Below are positions 36,918 through 45,159 of a stretch of DNA of 64,000 bases, one piece after another; position 1 is the stretch's first letter; every line of letters starts with the position of its first letter. The DNA is from Ensifer oleiphilus. Lineage in GTDB: Bacteria > Pseudomonadota > Alphaproteobacteria > Rhizobiales > Rhizobiaceae. Where the stretch lies: the NCBI RefSeq assembly GCF_013371465.1, contig NZ_JABWDU010000005.1, positions 297,400 to 361,399 of the forward strand, in the 5' to 3' direction. The notes under the pieces are model-generated. The model made no database searches. It saw only the letters and a program-made list of their open reading frames with translations, and was not told where the DNA came from. The position numbers were made by a program, and so were the translations under genes.

Positions 36918-38036
36918 ATGCGTGTCGGTTGCCCGAAGGAAATCAAAAACCATGAATACCGTGTAGGCCTGACCCCCGGGTCGGTACGTGAATATGTCGC
37001 TCACGGCCACGAGGTTATCGTTGAGACCAAGGCAGGAGCGGGGATCGGCGCGGATGACGATACCTACCGCGCCGCTGGCGCGAAGATCGTCGCGACGGCA
37101 AAGGATGTGTTCGAAAAATCGGACATGATCGTCAAGGTCAAGGAGCCGCAGCCATCCGAATGGGTGCAACTGCGCGAAGGCCAGATTCTCTACACCTATT
37201 TGCATCTGGCTCCGGATCCGGAGCAGACCAAGGGCCTGATCAATTCGGGCGTGACTGCCATCGCCTACGAAACCGTCACCGACGAGCGTGGTGGTCTGCC
37301 GCTTCTGGCGCCGATGTCGGAAGTCGCGGGTCGCCTCGCCATTCAGGCCGGTGCAACATCATTGCAGAAGGCCAATGGCGGCCGCGGCATTCTGCTGGGC
37401 GGCGTGCCCGGCGTGCTTCCCGCCAAGGTCGCGATCATCGGCGGCGGCGTCGTTGGCCTGCACGCGGCCAGAATGGCGGCCGGACTTGGCGCCGATGTCA
37501 GCATTCTAGACCGCTCAATCCCGCGCCTGCGGCAGCTGGACGATATCTTTGGCGGCCGCGTTCATACACGCTTTTCCACGATCGATGCACTTGAGGATGA
37601 AGTGTTCTCCGCCGATCTCGTCATCGGTGCCGTCCTCATTCCGGGCGCTGCCGCACCGAAACTCGTGACGCGTGAAATGCTCACGGGCATGAAGAAGGGC
37701 GCGGTCATCGTCGATGTCGCGATCGACCAGGGCGGCTGCTTCGAGACATCGCACGCAACCTCCCATTCCGATCCGACCTACGAGGTCGAAGGGATCGTGC
37801 ACTACTGCGTCGCCAATATGCCCGGCGCTGTTCCGGTCACATCGGCGCATGCGCTCAACAATGCGACGCTGTATTACGGCCTGCAATTGGCCGATCGCGG
37901 CCTGAAGGCCATTGCTGAAGATCGCCACCTGCGTGCGGGCCTCAACATCCACCGCGGACGTGTGACCAACGCGCCCGTTGCCGAGGCGCTCGGCTACGAT
38001 GCCTATGCGCCGGAAGCGGTGCTCAACGTCGCCTGA
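36918..38036 (+). CDS. ald: Alanine dehydrogenase
   Basis: Catalyses reversible NAD+-dependent deamination of L-alanine to pyruvate and ammonia. It is 372 aa, typical. ATG 36918 follows AGGAGAGGA and gives [20 protein letters not shown]. The catalytic residues of the family are in place: Lys75 in IVKVKEPQ and His96 in [10 protein letters not shown]. The Rossmann fold is [21 protein letters not shown]. The frame is open 90 codons upstream into the regulator's promoter region, which is not coding. A bidirectional terminator follows. It probably supports alanine use as a carbon and nitrogen source. Confidence 0.96.
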   Translation: MRVGCPKEIKNHEYRVGLTPGSVREYVAHGHEVIVETKAGAGIGADDDTYRAAGAKIVATAKDVFEKSDMIVKVKEPQPSEWVQLREGQILYTYLHLAPDPEQTKGLINSGVTAIAYETVTDERGGLPLLAPMSEVAGRLAIQAGATSLQKANGGRGILLGGVPGVLPAKVAIIGGGVVGLHAARMAAGLGADVSILDRSIPRLRQLDDIFGGRVHTRFSTIDALEDEVFSADLVIGAVLIPGAAAPKLVTREMLTGMKKGAVIVDVAIDQGGCFETSHATSHSDPTYEVEGIVHYCVANMPGAVPVTSAHALNNATLYYGLQLADRGLKAIAEDRHLRAGLNIHRGRVTNAPVAEALGYDAYAPEAVLNVA

Positions 38037-38047
38037 TAGCCCTCACG

Positions 38048-38077
38048 GCGTCGGTCCGGCTTTAGTCGGACCGACGC
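38048..38077. terminator. Bidirectional terminator between ald and the DUF1203 gene
   Basis: Perfect 11-bp arms GCGTCGGTCCG (38048-38058) and CGGACCGACGC (38067-38077) with an 8-base loop, 12 bp past ald. A short T-rich run (GCGTTTTC) follows on the plus strand a few bases later. The arm ends 1 bp before the DUF1203 stop codon on the other strand. Confidence 0.82.
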
Positions 38078-38078
38078 T

Positions 38079-38546
38079 TCAGGCGTTTTCGATCCTGCAC
38101 TGATAACAATTGTTCCGCGCCGATCGCACATGCACGCTTGCCACCTCAGGCATGGCGAGCAGGTCGCGAGCGCGGGATTCGAGCTGTTCGGTCGGAATCA
38201 CTCCGCCGGTGCCATAGACAATGCGTTCGTTGCTGCCATAGCCGCGCAGCAGATAGTCCTTGCTCGTTGTCAGGATCGGCGGTTGTGCCTGACCGCCATA
38301 GGCGGGGCATTCGTCGGCGTGCATGAAAACCGGACCGGTCTCCGCGTAGGGTTGCAGCGACGTGAAAGGCCGCAGCGCAAAGACCAGATAGGCGTCGCCG
38401 GCCTCCACGTTGCGAAGGCAATGCCGGCAAGGAACGCCATCGCCATCGGATATCTGTCGTTCCGGCAGGTTGCCATAGGCATCCGTTCCGCCTTGTCTCA
38501 GGCTTGTGGCCTGATCGGTCGGCATTGGAATATAGCGTAGGGACAT
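38079..38546 (-). CDS. DUF1203 family protein
   Basis: A 155-aa cytoplasmic protein of the DUF1203 family, function unknown. Family features are seen: CRHCLRNVEAGDAYLVFALR (two cysteines three apart near residues 40-43), the GPVFMHADECPAY block with a histidine and cysteine, RGYGSNERIVYGTG, and the C-terminal VHVRSARNNCYQCRIE. The cysteine and histidine pattern could bind a metal, but this is inference. It is a single gene convergent with ald. Confidence 0.88.
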   Translation of the reverse strand: MSLRYIPMPTDQATSLRQGGTDAYGNLPERQISDGDGVPCRHCLRNVEAGDAYLVFALRPFTSLQPYAETGPVFMHADECPAYGGQAQPPILTTSKDYLLRGYGSNERIVYGTGGVIPTEQLESRARDLLAMPEVASVHVRSARNNCYQCRIENA

Positions 38547-38637
38547 GGTGCATCTCCAGATCGATTGGGATCATTCGATACACACAGTGCTCCGACCGAA
38601 GCGGCGGCGACACCCGGAACTTGCGCCTGAGGAGACG

Positions 38638-39201
38638 TCAGAGGTTCTTGGCGAAGGCCAGCAGCTCTTCGTCCGTTAGTGGTTCGATCGTCGCTTCGCG
38701 GGTCGCGACCGGCGAGAAGCCGAATTGCTGATAGAGCTGGAGCGCGCGCGGGTGATCGAGATTGTTCGTCGTCACCGTCACCTTGCTCGGATTCAGGGTC
38801 CAGGCGGCAAACAGCGTCTGCAGCAGGAACCATTTGCCGAGGCCAAGCCCAAGCGCATGCTCCATCAGCCCGAAATTGGTAAGTTCGACGACGTCGTCCT
38901 CGGCCTGGTGAAGCTCGAAGAAGCCGGCAGGCGCACCGTTCATATAGAGCACGGTGACGCTTGTGCTTTTGTCGGCAAGCAGTGCGGCCAATTTGTCATC
39001 GCTCATGCGGATGCGATCGGCCCAGTGCCAGCGCTTGCCGACGCGCAGATAGAGGAACCGATAATAATTGAGCGGGATGTCCGACACGCGAAGGATCGCC
39101 GTCTGGATGTTGACCGGCATCGGCAAGCTCTGCTTGGGCGGTGCGGTCATTTCCAGTTCGGTGACATGGGCGGTCAATGAGGCGAGCTTGGGAGGGCGCA
39201 T
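38638..39201 (-). CDS. GNAT family N-acetyltransferase
   Basis: A 187-aa acetyltransferase. The GNAT fold is visible from YYRFLYLRVGKRWHWADR through VVELTNFGLMEHALGLGLGK (beta4 and acetyl-CoA loop) and the C-terminal PRALQLYQQFGFSPV. It begins 4 bp after sseA and is the last gene of the cysK-like/alaX/sseA operon. The substrate is unknown; the operon suggests an amino-acid or thiol compound, but nothing in the sequence proves it. Confidence 0.86.
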   Translation of the reverse strand: MRPPKLASLTAHVTELEMTAPPKQSLPMPVNIQTAILRVSDIPLNYYRFLYLRVGKRWHWADRIRMSDDKLAALLADKSTSVTVLYMNGAPAGFFELHQAEDDVVELTNFGLMEHALGLGLGKWFLLQTLFAAWTLNPSKVTVTTNNLDHPRALQLYQQFGFSPVATREATIEPLTDEELLAFAKNL

Positions 39202-39205
39202 GATA

Positions 39206-40066
39206 TCACTCGCTGCCGGTCACGACTGTCGTATCCGCACGCCCGCCCCATTCCGACCAGGAGCCGTCGTAGAGCGTGTTGTCGGTATGACCGAGGGAAT
39301 GTAGCGCCAGCGTGATGATCGCCGCCGTAACGCCCGAGCCGCAGGTCGTTACCACGGGCTTGGAAAGGTCGACGCCGGCGTCGGCAAACGTCTTGCGCAG
39401 CGTCTCGAGATCCTTGAACTTGCCGTTCTCTGAAAAAGTGGTGGATGGCAGGCTGTGCGCACCCGGCATGTGCCCCGAGCGCATTCCTGCGCGCGGCTCA
39501 GCTTCCACGCCGAGAAAGCGTCCCGCGCCTCTCGCATCGGCAATCTGGATCGTGCCTGAGTTGACGATGTCTTTCATGCGCTCGAATGACGTCACTGCTT
39601 CGGGCGTGAACGCGACATTGAACGTAACAGGCGTAGGCGAGGGAACGTTAGTTGTGACCGGGCGTCCTTCCTTCTTCCAGCCGTCCATGCCGCCATCGAG
39701 CACGTAGACGTCCTTTGCACCCATGATGCGTAGCATCCACCAAACCCGCGGCGCGGTCATGATACCCGGGCCGTCATAGACGACGATCGTATCGGTCTCG
39801 CTGACGCCGAGTGCGCCGACAGCCTTGGCGAAGGCCTCGGGCGTCGGCAGCGTGTGCGGCAGACCGCTGGTGTGGTCGGCGATCGCATCCTGGTCGAAGA
39901 ACACGGCGCCAGGGATATGGCCAGCATCATATTCCGCTTTCGGATTTCGGTTCTGGGCGGGCAGGTACCAGGCGGCATCGAGAATGCGGACGGAGGGGTC
40001 GTCGAGCCGCTGTTGCAGCCAGTCCGGAGAAACGACGAAAGCGCTTTTGTTGTTGTTGTTGGTCAT
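39206..40066 (-). CDS. sseA: 3-mercaptopyruvate sulfurtransferase
   Basis: Transfers sulfur from 3-mercaptopyruvate to thiophilic acceptors. It is 286 aa with two rhodanese domains. The catalytic Cys242 is in VVTTCGSGVTAAI. The CGSGV loop is the mercaptopyruvate type rather than the CRKGV type of thiosulfate sulfurtransferases. The first domain has SPDWLQQRLDDPSVRILDAAWYLP. A run of four Asn codons (MTNNNNKSAF) lies at the start. The operon with a cysteine synthase-like gene supports cysteine-derived sulfur handling. Confidence 0.94.
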   Translation of the reverse strand: MTNNNNKSAFVVSPDWLQQRLDDPSVRILDAAWYLPAQNRNPKAEYDAGHIPGAVFFDQDAIADHTSGLPHTLPTPEAFAKAVGALGVSETDTIVVYDGPGIMTAPRVWWMLRIMGAKDVYVLDGGMDGWKKEGRPVTTNVPSPTPVTFNVAFTPEAVTSFERMKDIVNSGTIQIADARGAGRFLGVEAEPRAGMRSGHMPGAHSLPSTTFSENGKFKDLETLRKTFADAGVDLSKPVVTTCGSGVTAAIITLALHSLGHTDNTLYDGSWSEWGGRADTTVVTGSE

Positions 40067-40081
40067 GGTCGTATCTCCTGT

Positions 40082-40831
40082 TCAGATTGCCTGGCGGTCG
40101 TCTGCAGTCCCGAAGCGGATGCGGAAGCGACGGTTTTCCTTGCCCTTCTTCTCGATCTTGGCGATGTGGATCGCGCCGACCTCCTGGGTTTCCGACACAT
40201 GCGTGCCGCCGCAAGGCTGGCTGTCGATCGCCGAATTCTCGCCGATGCAGACAAGGCTGACGCGGCCGAGCCCGACGGGCGGACGTACATTCTTAGATTT
40301 GACGATGCCGGGGTTGGACGCGAGCTCCTCGTCGGTGATCCACTGCAGATAGACCGGGTGATTCTCGTCGATGAGTTTCTGGAGCGCCGCCGTCACCTCG
40401 TCCTTGTCGATCGTTTCGCTCATGTCGAAATCGACGCGACTTTCGTCCTCGCCGACGGCAGCGCCCGTGATCGGGAAGGGGCAGACGACGGAAAGCAGAT
40501 GGCAGGCCGTGTGCATGCGCATCAGCCGGTAACGGCGCGGCCAGTCGATATGCAGGACGAGCTTTTCACCGACGGCTGGAGCGGGCTGTCCCTCCGCCGG
40601 CATGTGGATGATGACGTCCTTGGTGGCGCCGTGGCGGGCAACCGCGATGTCGATGCGGCTGCCGTCGCTGCGCTCCAGGAAGCCGCTATCGCCAGGCTGT
40701 CCGCCCGACGTGGCATAAAAGCAGGTCTGATCAAGCTCGATCCCGCCATCCTCCAGAATTCCGGTGACACTTGCTTCGCAAGTCGAGAGATAGAAATCTT
40801 CGCGGAAGAGGGCAGTCACGGTCTTGGTCAT
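40082..40831 (-). CDS. Trans-acting alanyl-tRNA editing protein AlaX (long type)
   Basis: A free-standing AlaRS-like editing domain that removes Ser (or Gly) wrongly attached to tRNA-Ala. It is 249 aa, cytoplasmic. The first zinc ligands are His107 and His111 in RMHTACHLL; the second pair lies in SQPCGGTHVSETQEVG. The N-terminal FYATSGGQPGDSGF is the conserved editing-site segment. It starts 8 bp after the cysK-like gene and ends 15 bp before sseA. The neighbours suggest it may guard against a cysteine- or serine-related mischarging, which is an inference. Confidence 0.92.
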   Translation of the reverse strand: MTKTVTALFREDFYLSTCEASVTGILEDGGIELDQTCFYATSGGQPGDSGFLERSDGSRIDIAVARHGATKDVIIHMPAEGQPAPAVGEKLVLHIDWPRRYRLMRMHTACHLLSVVCPFPITGAAVGEDESRVDFDMSETIDKDEVTAALQKLIDENHPVYLQWITDEELASNPGIVKSKNVRPPVGLGRVSLVCIGENSAIDSQPCGGTHVSETQEVGAIHIAKIEKKGKENRRFRIRFGTADDRQAI

Positions 40832-40839
40832 CGCAAATC

Positions 40840-41880
40840 TTATCCGACTGATTCGTATGGAACGGTGATGCTTGAAGATCCCTTCAACCAGGCCGGAACA
40901 GGCAGGCCCTTCGAGGCCAGGAAGTCCGGGTTGAAGAGTTTCGATTGATAGCGGTTACCATAGTCGCAAAGGATCGTCACGATCGTATGTCCCGGGCCGA
41001 GCTCCTTGGCGAGCCGGACAGCGCCTGCGATGTTGATGCCCGTCGAGCCACCGACGCAGATGCCTTCGCGCTCGATCAGGTCGAAGACCAGCGGTACGGC
41101 TTCGGAATCGGGGATCTGATAGGAGAAATCGGGCGTGAAGCCTTCGAGATTGGCGGTAATGCGGCCCTGGCCGATACCTTCGGTGATGGAGCTTCCGCTC
41201 GCCTTCAACTCGCCATGTGCGTAGTAATTGTAGAGTGCGGCACCATCCGGATCGGCAAGGCCGATCTTGATGGCGGGGTTTTTCGCCCGCAGGCCTTGTG
41301 CCACGCCGGCAAGCGTGCCGCCGGAGCCGACCGCGCAGATGAAACCGTCGACCTTGCCGTCCGTATCCCGCCAGATTTCGGGCGCAGTCGTCGCGATGTG
41401 CGCGTCACGGTTGGCGACATTGTCGAACTGGTTGGCCCAGATCGCGCCGTTCGGCTCCGTCTTGGCGAGTTCTGCGGCCAGGCGCCCGGAGATCTTCACG
41501 TAATTGTTCGGGTTCTTGTAGGGCACCGCCGGCACTTCGACGAGCTCGGCGCCAAGAAGGCGCAAGGCATCCTTCTTCTCCTGGCTCTGGGTTTCCGGAA
41601 TGACGATGACGGTTCGATAGCCGAGCGCCTGGGCGACAAGCGCCAGGCCGATGCCGGTATTGCCGGCCGTGCCTTCGACGATAACGCCGCCCGGCTTCAA
41701 TTGCCCCGCCTTTTCCGCCTCGCGGATGATCCAGAGTGCGGCGCGATCTTTCACCGACTGTCCCGGATTGAGAAACTCCGCCTTGCCGAGGATGGTGCAG
41801 CCGGTCGCGTCGGAAACGGTCTTCAGCCGGATCAGGGGCGTATTGCCGATTGCTTCAAGAACGGACGGAAGAATGGCCAT
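40840..41880 (-). CDS. Cysteine synthase / cysteine desulfhydrase-like PLP enzyme
   Basis: A fold-type II PLP enzyme, 346 aa, longer than standard CysK (about 310-325). The PLP lysine is Lys44 in NPGQSVKDRAA. The substrate loop reads EGTAGNTGIGLA instead of the CysK form with TSGNTG, and the phosphate-binding loop is AVGSGGTLAGV. GAALYNYYAHGELKASGSSI and the C-terminal SKLFNPDFLASKG resemble what I recall of the cysteine synthase 2 / Cds1 desulfhydrase branch. It leads an operon with alaX, sseA and a GNAT gene. Biosynthetic versus H2S-forming direction cannot be settled from sequence. Confidence 0.88.
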   Translation of the reverse strand: MAILPSVLEAIGNTPLIRLKTVSDATGCTILGKAEFLNPGQSVKDRAALWIIREAEKAGQLKPGGVIVEGTAGNTGIGLALVAQALGYRTVIVIPETQSQEKKDALRLLGAELVEVPAVPYKNPNNYVKISGRLAAELAKTEPNGAIWANQFDNVANRDAHIATTAPEIWRDTDGKVDGFICAVGSGGTLAGVAQGLRAKNPAIKIGLADPDGAALYNYYAHGELKASGSSITEGIGQGRITANLEGFTPDFSYQIPDSEAVPLVFDLIEREGICVGGSTGINIAGAVRLAKELGPGHTIVTILCDYGNRYQSKLFNPDFLASKGLPVPAWLKGSSSITVPYESVG

Positions 41881-42204
41881 TTGCAGAACCTCGTGCTTGA
41901 GAACGACCCCCGAAGCGGGCCGCGTTACCGAAGAAAAACGCCGAGTGGCCGGCGAACATTGAGAACGACGCCGGATCGCCGAAATATTGGCGTGTTTTCG
42001 GCTCAGCCTGCTTCCCAGGCAAGAAATAGCGTTTCACCGCTGCCCTGTCCCGAACAAAAAACGTCTTCAAGGGGAAAGCTTAGGGTTGAGGCAGCTCTGG
42101 GTGTGCGCTGGATATTGGAGGGGGTTGGTCTGGGCCGGGGTGTCAGGTTTCTCGGCCCCTTGAGTTGAGCGTGCACCGGGTGGGTGCGTGCCGAGGTATG
42201 GGCA
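41881..42204. other. Intergenic region between divergent genes
   Basis: 324 bp between the cysK-like operon and the SDR gene. It must hold both promoters. I see no riboswitch, no strong inverted repeat and no small gene with a credible start. The right-hand 130 bp is G-rich on the plus strand. Confidence 0.5.
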
Positions 42205-43047
42205 ATGAGTATGCACAAGATGAATTCCGAGCATGGGCTGGCCTGGGTAACGGGCGCGAGTACGGGAATAGGCCGAGCGCTGGCTCTGCGGTTGGTTCGC
42301 GGCGGATATTCGGTTGTCGTGACATCAAGAAATCACGCCAAACTGGTGGCCTTGCAACAGGAAGCTGCTCCTGACGGTCGCATCATCGTTCTCGACGGCG
42401 ATGTCACCGACCCTCAGGACATGGAGCGTGTGCTCGCGTCGATCGAATACGACCATGGCGATCTGTCGCTGGCCGTATTTGCTGCGGATGTGACGGTGCC
42501 CGTTCGAGGCGACGACCTGCATCGCGAGGCGTTCGAGCGTAGCTTTGCGGTCAACGTTAACGGGGTCGTCAACTGTCTGTTGCCGGCCGTGGCCCACATG
42601 AAGTCGAGGGGGCATGGCCATATCGCCGTCATGTCGGGAGCGGCCGGTTATGGCGGCTTGCCGGGCAACGCCGCCTATGGTGCGACGAAGGCGGCTCTCA
42701 TTAACATGGCGGAGAGCCTGAAGTTGGACCTGGACCGGATCGGGATTCGCCTGCAAGTCATCAGCCTGGGGCTCGTCGAGGCGAGCGGATCGTCTCGTCT
42801 TGGGTTTCCAGCCGCCGGCGTGGTCAACGTTGACGAGGCCGCCGAGCATATCGTTGCAGGTTTGAAGTCGACACATTTCGAAATCAACTTGTCGAAACGC
42901 ACGAACGCCGTGGCAAGACTGTCACGATGGCTGCCCTACGGTGCATACTTCGCGCTGGTCGACCGGTTGACGCGCCAAGGCGTAGCACCGGCAGTGGCGA
43001 CGACGAAACACGCCAGCGCCGAGAACCGGCCGCATCAGGCCGTGTGA
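42205..43047 (+). CDS. Short-chain dehydrogenase/reductase
   Basis: A 280-aa SDR of unknown substrate. The cofactor loop is TGASTGIGRALALRLVRGG near residues 15-33. The catalytic Ser is in VMSGAAGYGG and the Tyr/Lys pair is in AAYGATKAALINM. The usual NNAG motif is replaced by FAADVTVP, so it is a divergent member. ATG 42205 is preceded by GAGG; a GTG 7 codons upstream is possible. Its 3' end overlaps the 3' end of mdtI by 13 bp on the opposite strand. Confidence 0.87.
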   Translation: MSMHKMNSEHGLAWVTGASTGIGRALALRLVRGGYSVVVTSRNHAKLVALQQEAAPDGRIIVLDGDVTDPQDMERVLASIEYDHGDLSLAVFAADVTVPVRGDDLHREAFERSFAVNVNGVVNCLLPAVAHMKSRGHGHIAVMSGAAGYGGLPGNAAYGATKAALINMAESLKLDLDRIGIRLQVISLGLVEASGSSRLGFPAAGVVNVDEAAEHIVAGLKSTHFEINLSKRTNAVARLSRWLPYGAYFALVDRLTRQGVAPAVATTKHASAENRPHQAV

Positions 43048-43361
43048 AGCACCAGCACTGCGCCGAAGATGAGCGCGAGGCCGACCCAGCCGATCGGCTT
43101 GAGCTTCTGGCCGAAAAGCAGGCGGCCACAGATCGCCGTGCCGAAAATTCCGGTTGCGCCGAGAACCGCATAGGCGATGGCAAGTTCCATGCCCTTGACG
43201 GCTTCAGCGAGGAAGGCAAAGGCGGCAAGCACGAGAACGATGGAAAGTACTCCCCATCCGCGGCGCGCAAAGCCATTGGATTTGGTCGAGGCCAGATTGG
43301 CGGCGATGTCGAGAATGCCCGCGATGACGGCAAAGACGAAGTAGATGCTAGGCGCGCTCAT
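43035..43361 (-). CDS. mdtI: SMR transporter subunit, MdtI-like
   Basis: A 108-aa four-helix small multidrug resistance protein. It matches E. coli MdtI in pattern: SNGFARRGWGVLSIVLVLAA, AVKGMELAIAYAVLGATGIF and GQKLKPIGWVGLALIFGA. The conserved membrane Glu position of drug-exporting SMRs is changed here (ILDIAANL in helix 1 has Asp). MdtI acts as a heteromer with MdtJ; in E. coli the pair exports spermidine. The start overlaps the mdtJ stop by 14 bp, so the two are translationally coupled. Confidence 0.88.
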   Translation of the reverse strand: MSAPSIYFVFAVIAGILDIAANLASTKSNGFARRGWGVLSIVLVLAAFAFLAEAVKGMELAIAYAVLGATGIFGTAICGRLLFGQKLKPIGWVGLALIFGAVLVLHTA

Positions 43362-43719
43362 CGACGGCTCCTTCGGTGGCCGGTGCTTCCTCTTCGCGGT
43401 GTTCGCCGGCATTGACGAGCAGGATACCGGCGACCGCCATCGACAGGCCCAGCATTTCCCGGCCGGTCAGAACGTGGCCGAACACGAACACCGAAACGAG
43501 CGTGATGATCGCGACGCCTGATCCCTCCCAGATGGCATAGGCAACGCCGACTGAGATGGTCTTCACGGCCTTTGCCAGGAAGACGTAGGAAAGCGCGATG
43601 GAGACGTACATCACCACGTGGCCGACGTAGGAGCCACTGGCCGATGCGGCCTTCATCGCCGTCAGGCCCGCCACTTCGGTTGCGATGGCGAGCGCCAGGA
43701 AAAACCATGCAAGACGCAT
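43348..43719 (-). CDS. mdtJ: SMR transporter subunit, MdtJ-like
   Basis: A 123-aa four-helix SMR protein, the partner of the next gene. Helix 1 carries the conserved Glu in LALAIATEVAGLTAMK, and YAIWEGSGVAIITLVSVFVF and GLSMAVAGILLVNAG match MdtJ. An acidic, polar C-terminal tail (HREEEAPATEGAVDE) follows helix 4, as in MdtJ. It is 81 bp downstream of cfa on the same strand. Substrate (spermidine or another cation) is inferred from E. coli; no guanidine riboswitch is seen upstream. Confidence 0.88.
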   Translation of the reverse strand: MRLAWFFLALAIATEVAGLTAMKAASASGSYVGHVVMYVSIALSYVFLAKAVKTISVGVAYAIWEGSGVAIITLVSVFVFGHVLTGREMLGLSMAVAGILLVNAGEHREEEAPATEGAVDERA

Positions 43720-43800
43720 GAGGAACCTTCAAGAAGAGATCTGGATCGGTTGCCTCATAGGCGTTGTCGCGCGAACGGTAAAGCCTGCAGGTGGATCGGT

Positions 43801-45054
43801 CTATTCGAAGACGATTTGCCGGACATCGATGTTTCGCGCGCGGAAACCGGCTTCGCAGTAGTAGAAGTAGAATTCCCACAGCCGCTTGAAGCGCAGATCG
43901 AAGCCCAGCGGCTCGATCTTGTTCCAGACAGACCAGAAGCGTTGCCGCCATTCACTGAGTGTGCGGGCATAGTCGCTACCGAACCCGAAATCGTTGATCA
44001 TGCGCAGGCCGACATTGCGCCCGAGGTCGACCAGATGCTCGCGTGTCGGCAGCATTCCTCCCGGGAACACATATTTCTGAATGAAGTCCGGATTGGATCG
44101 GTATTCCTCATAGGCTTCGGGCTTGATGGTGATGATCTGGAGGCCGGCTTTGCCGCCGGGCTTCAGGCACCGCTTCAGTTGAGAAAAATAGGTCGACCAG
44201 AATCTTTCCCCGACGGCCTCGAACATTTCGATCGACACGATCCGGTCGTATCGTCCGGTTTCCTCCCGATAGTCTTGGAACTTCAGCTCGACACGATCGG
44301 CAATCCCGGCCTTGTGCATGCGCTCTCGGGCAAATGTGAGCTGCTCGCGGCTGATGGTCAGGCCCGTGACCTTGCAGCCGATCTCGGTTGCGGCAAATTC
44401 GGCAAAACCGCCCCAGCCGCACCCGATCTCGAGCACGTGGTCGCCCGGACGCAGATTGGTGGCTTCGGCCAGCGCCCGGTATTTGGCGGCCTGGGCTGCC
44501 TGCAGATCGTTTGCGCCACTGGCGTAGAGCGCCGACGAATAGGTCATGCTCGGGTCGAGCCATTCGCGGTAGAAGGCGTTGCCGAGGTCGTAATGGGCGG
44601 AGATGTTGCGCTCAGCGCCCGTCTTGGTATTGGCATTGCGCCAGTGGAGGAACTTTTCCACGAGCCGCATCAGGCCGCGCGCACGGTTCGGGAAGCGGTT
44701 GCCTATGTCAGCATTGACAAGGAAAAGCTCGAGAAAGGCGCCGACATCGGGGCTGTCCCAGTCACCGTCGATATAGCTTTCCGCAGCGCCGATGGTGCCG
44801 CCGGTGATGGCCCGGTGCGGGAGGTTCCAGTTGTGCAGAGTGACAGTGGCGCACGGTCCCGCCACCTTTCCCTTGACCAGCAGTCGGCGGCCATTGGGCA
44901 GAGCGAGCGCCAGTGCGCCCGCCTCAAGGTGAACGAGGCCGCGAAGAACCACCTGGGCCTTGAGCGGAAGGTCCTTCAGCACCCGTGAGAGATTCTCATT
45001 CGAAAGCAGCTCGGCGTTGTCGAAATCGGCAAAGCAGGCTTCAGTATCATGCAT
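43801..45054 (-). CDS. cfa: Cyclopropane-fatty-acyl-phospholipid synthase
   Basis: Transfers a methylene from S-adenosylmethionine to cis double bonds of membrane phospholipids. It is 417 aa, typical. The N-terminal part has the GGTIGAAESYIDGDWDSPD segment. The SAM-binding motif is VLEIGCGWGGFAEFAA, followed by TISREQLTFAR. The catalytic-site region contains IVSIEMFEAVGERFW and FIQKYVFPGG. GGAGGG precedes the ATG. S. meliloti carries two cfa-type genes, so paralogy is likely. It may share a transcript with mdtJI. Confidence 0.95.
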   Translation of the reverse strand: MHDTEACFADFDNAELLSNENLSRVLKDLPLKAQVVLRGLVHLEAGALALALPNGRRLLVKGKVAGPCATVTLHNWNLPHRAITGGTIGAAESYIDGDWDSPDVGAFLELFLVNADIGNRFPNRARGLMRLVEKFLHWRNANTKTGAERNISAHYDLGNAFYREWLDPSMTYSSALYASGANDLQAAQAAKYRALAEATNLRPGDHVLEIGCGWGGFAEFAATEIGCKVTGLTISREQLTFARERMHKAGIADRVELKFQDYREETGRYDRIVSIEMFEAVGERFWSTYFSQLKRCLKPGGKAGLQIITIKPEAYEEYRSNPDFIQKYVFPGGMLPTREHLVDLGRNVGLRMINDFGFGSDYARTLSEWRQRFWSVWNKIEPLGFDLRFKRLWEFYFYYCEAGFRARNIDVRQIVFE

Positions 45055-45159
45055 AAACCACCCTCCGGCAATCGTTGCATCCGTAACGTGAGCCTAGCGA
45101 TAATCCTGTCTGAGGCCAACCACGGATTTGTACCGGCGGTGGTGCGGTTGTAGCGATTT

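Noticed and set aside
43720..43800. Guanidine riboswitch upstream of the SMR genes
   Set aside because: No paired ACGR-loop hairpins or ykkC-like core can be found in the 81-bp gap.
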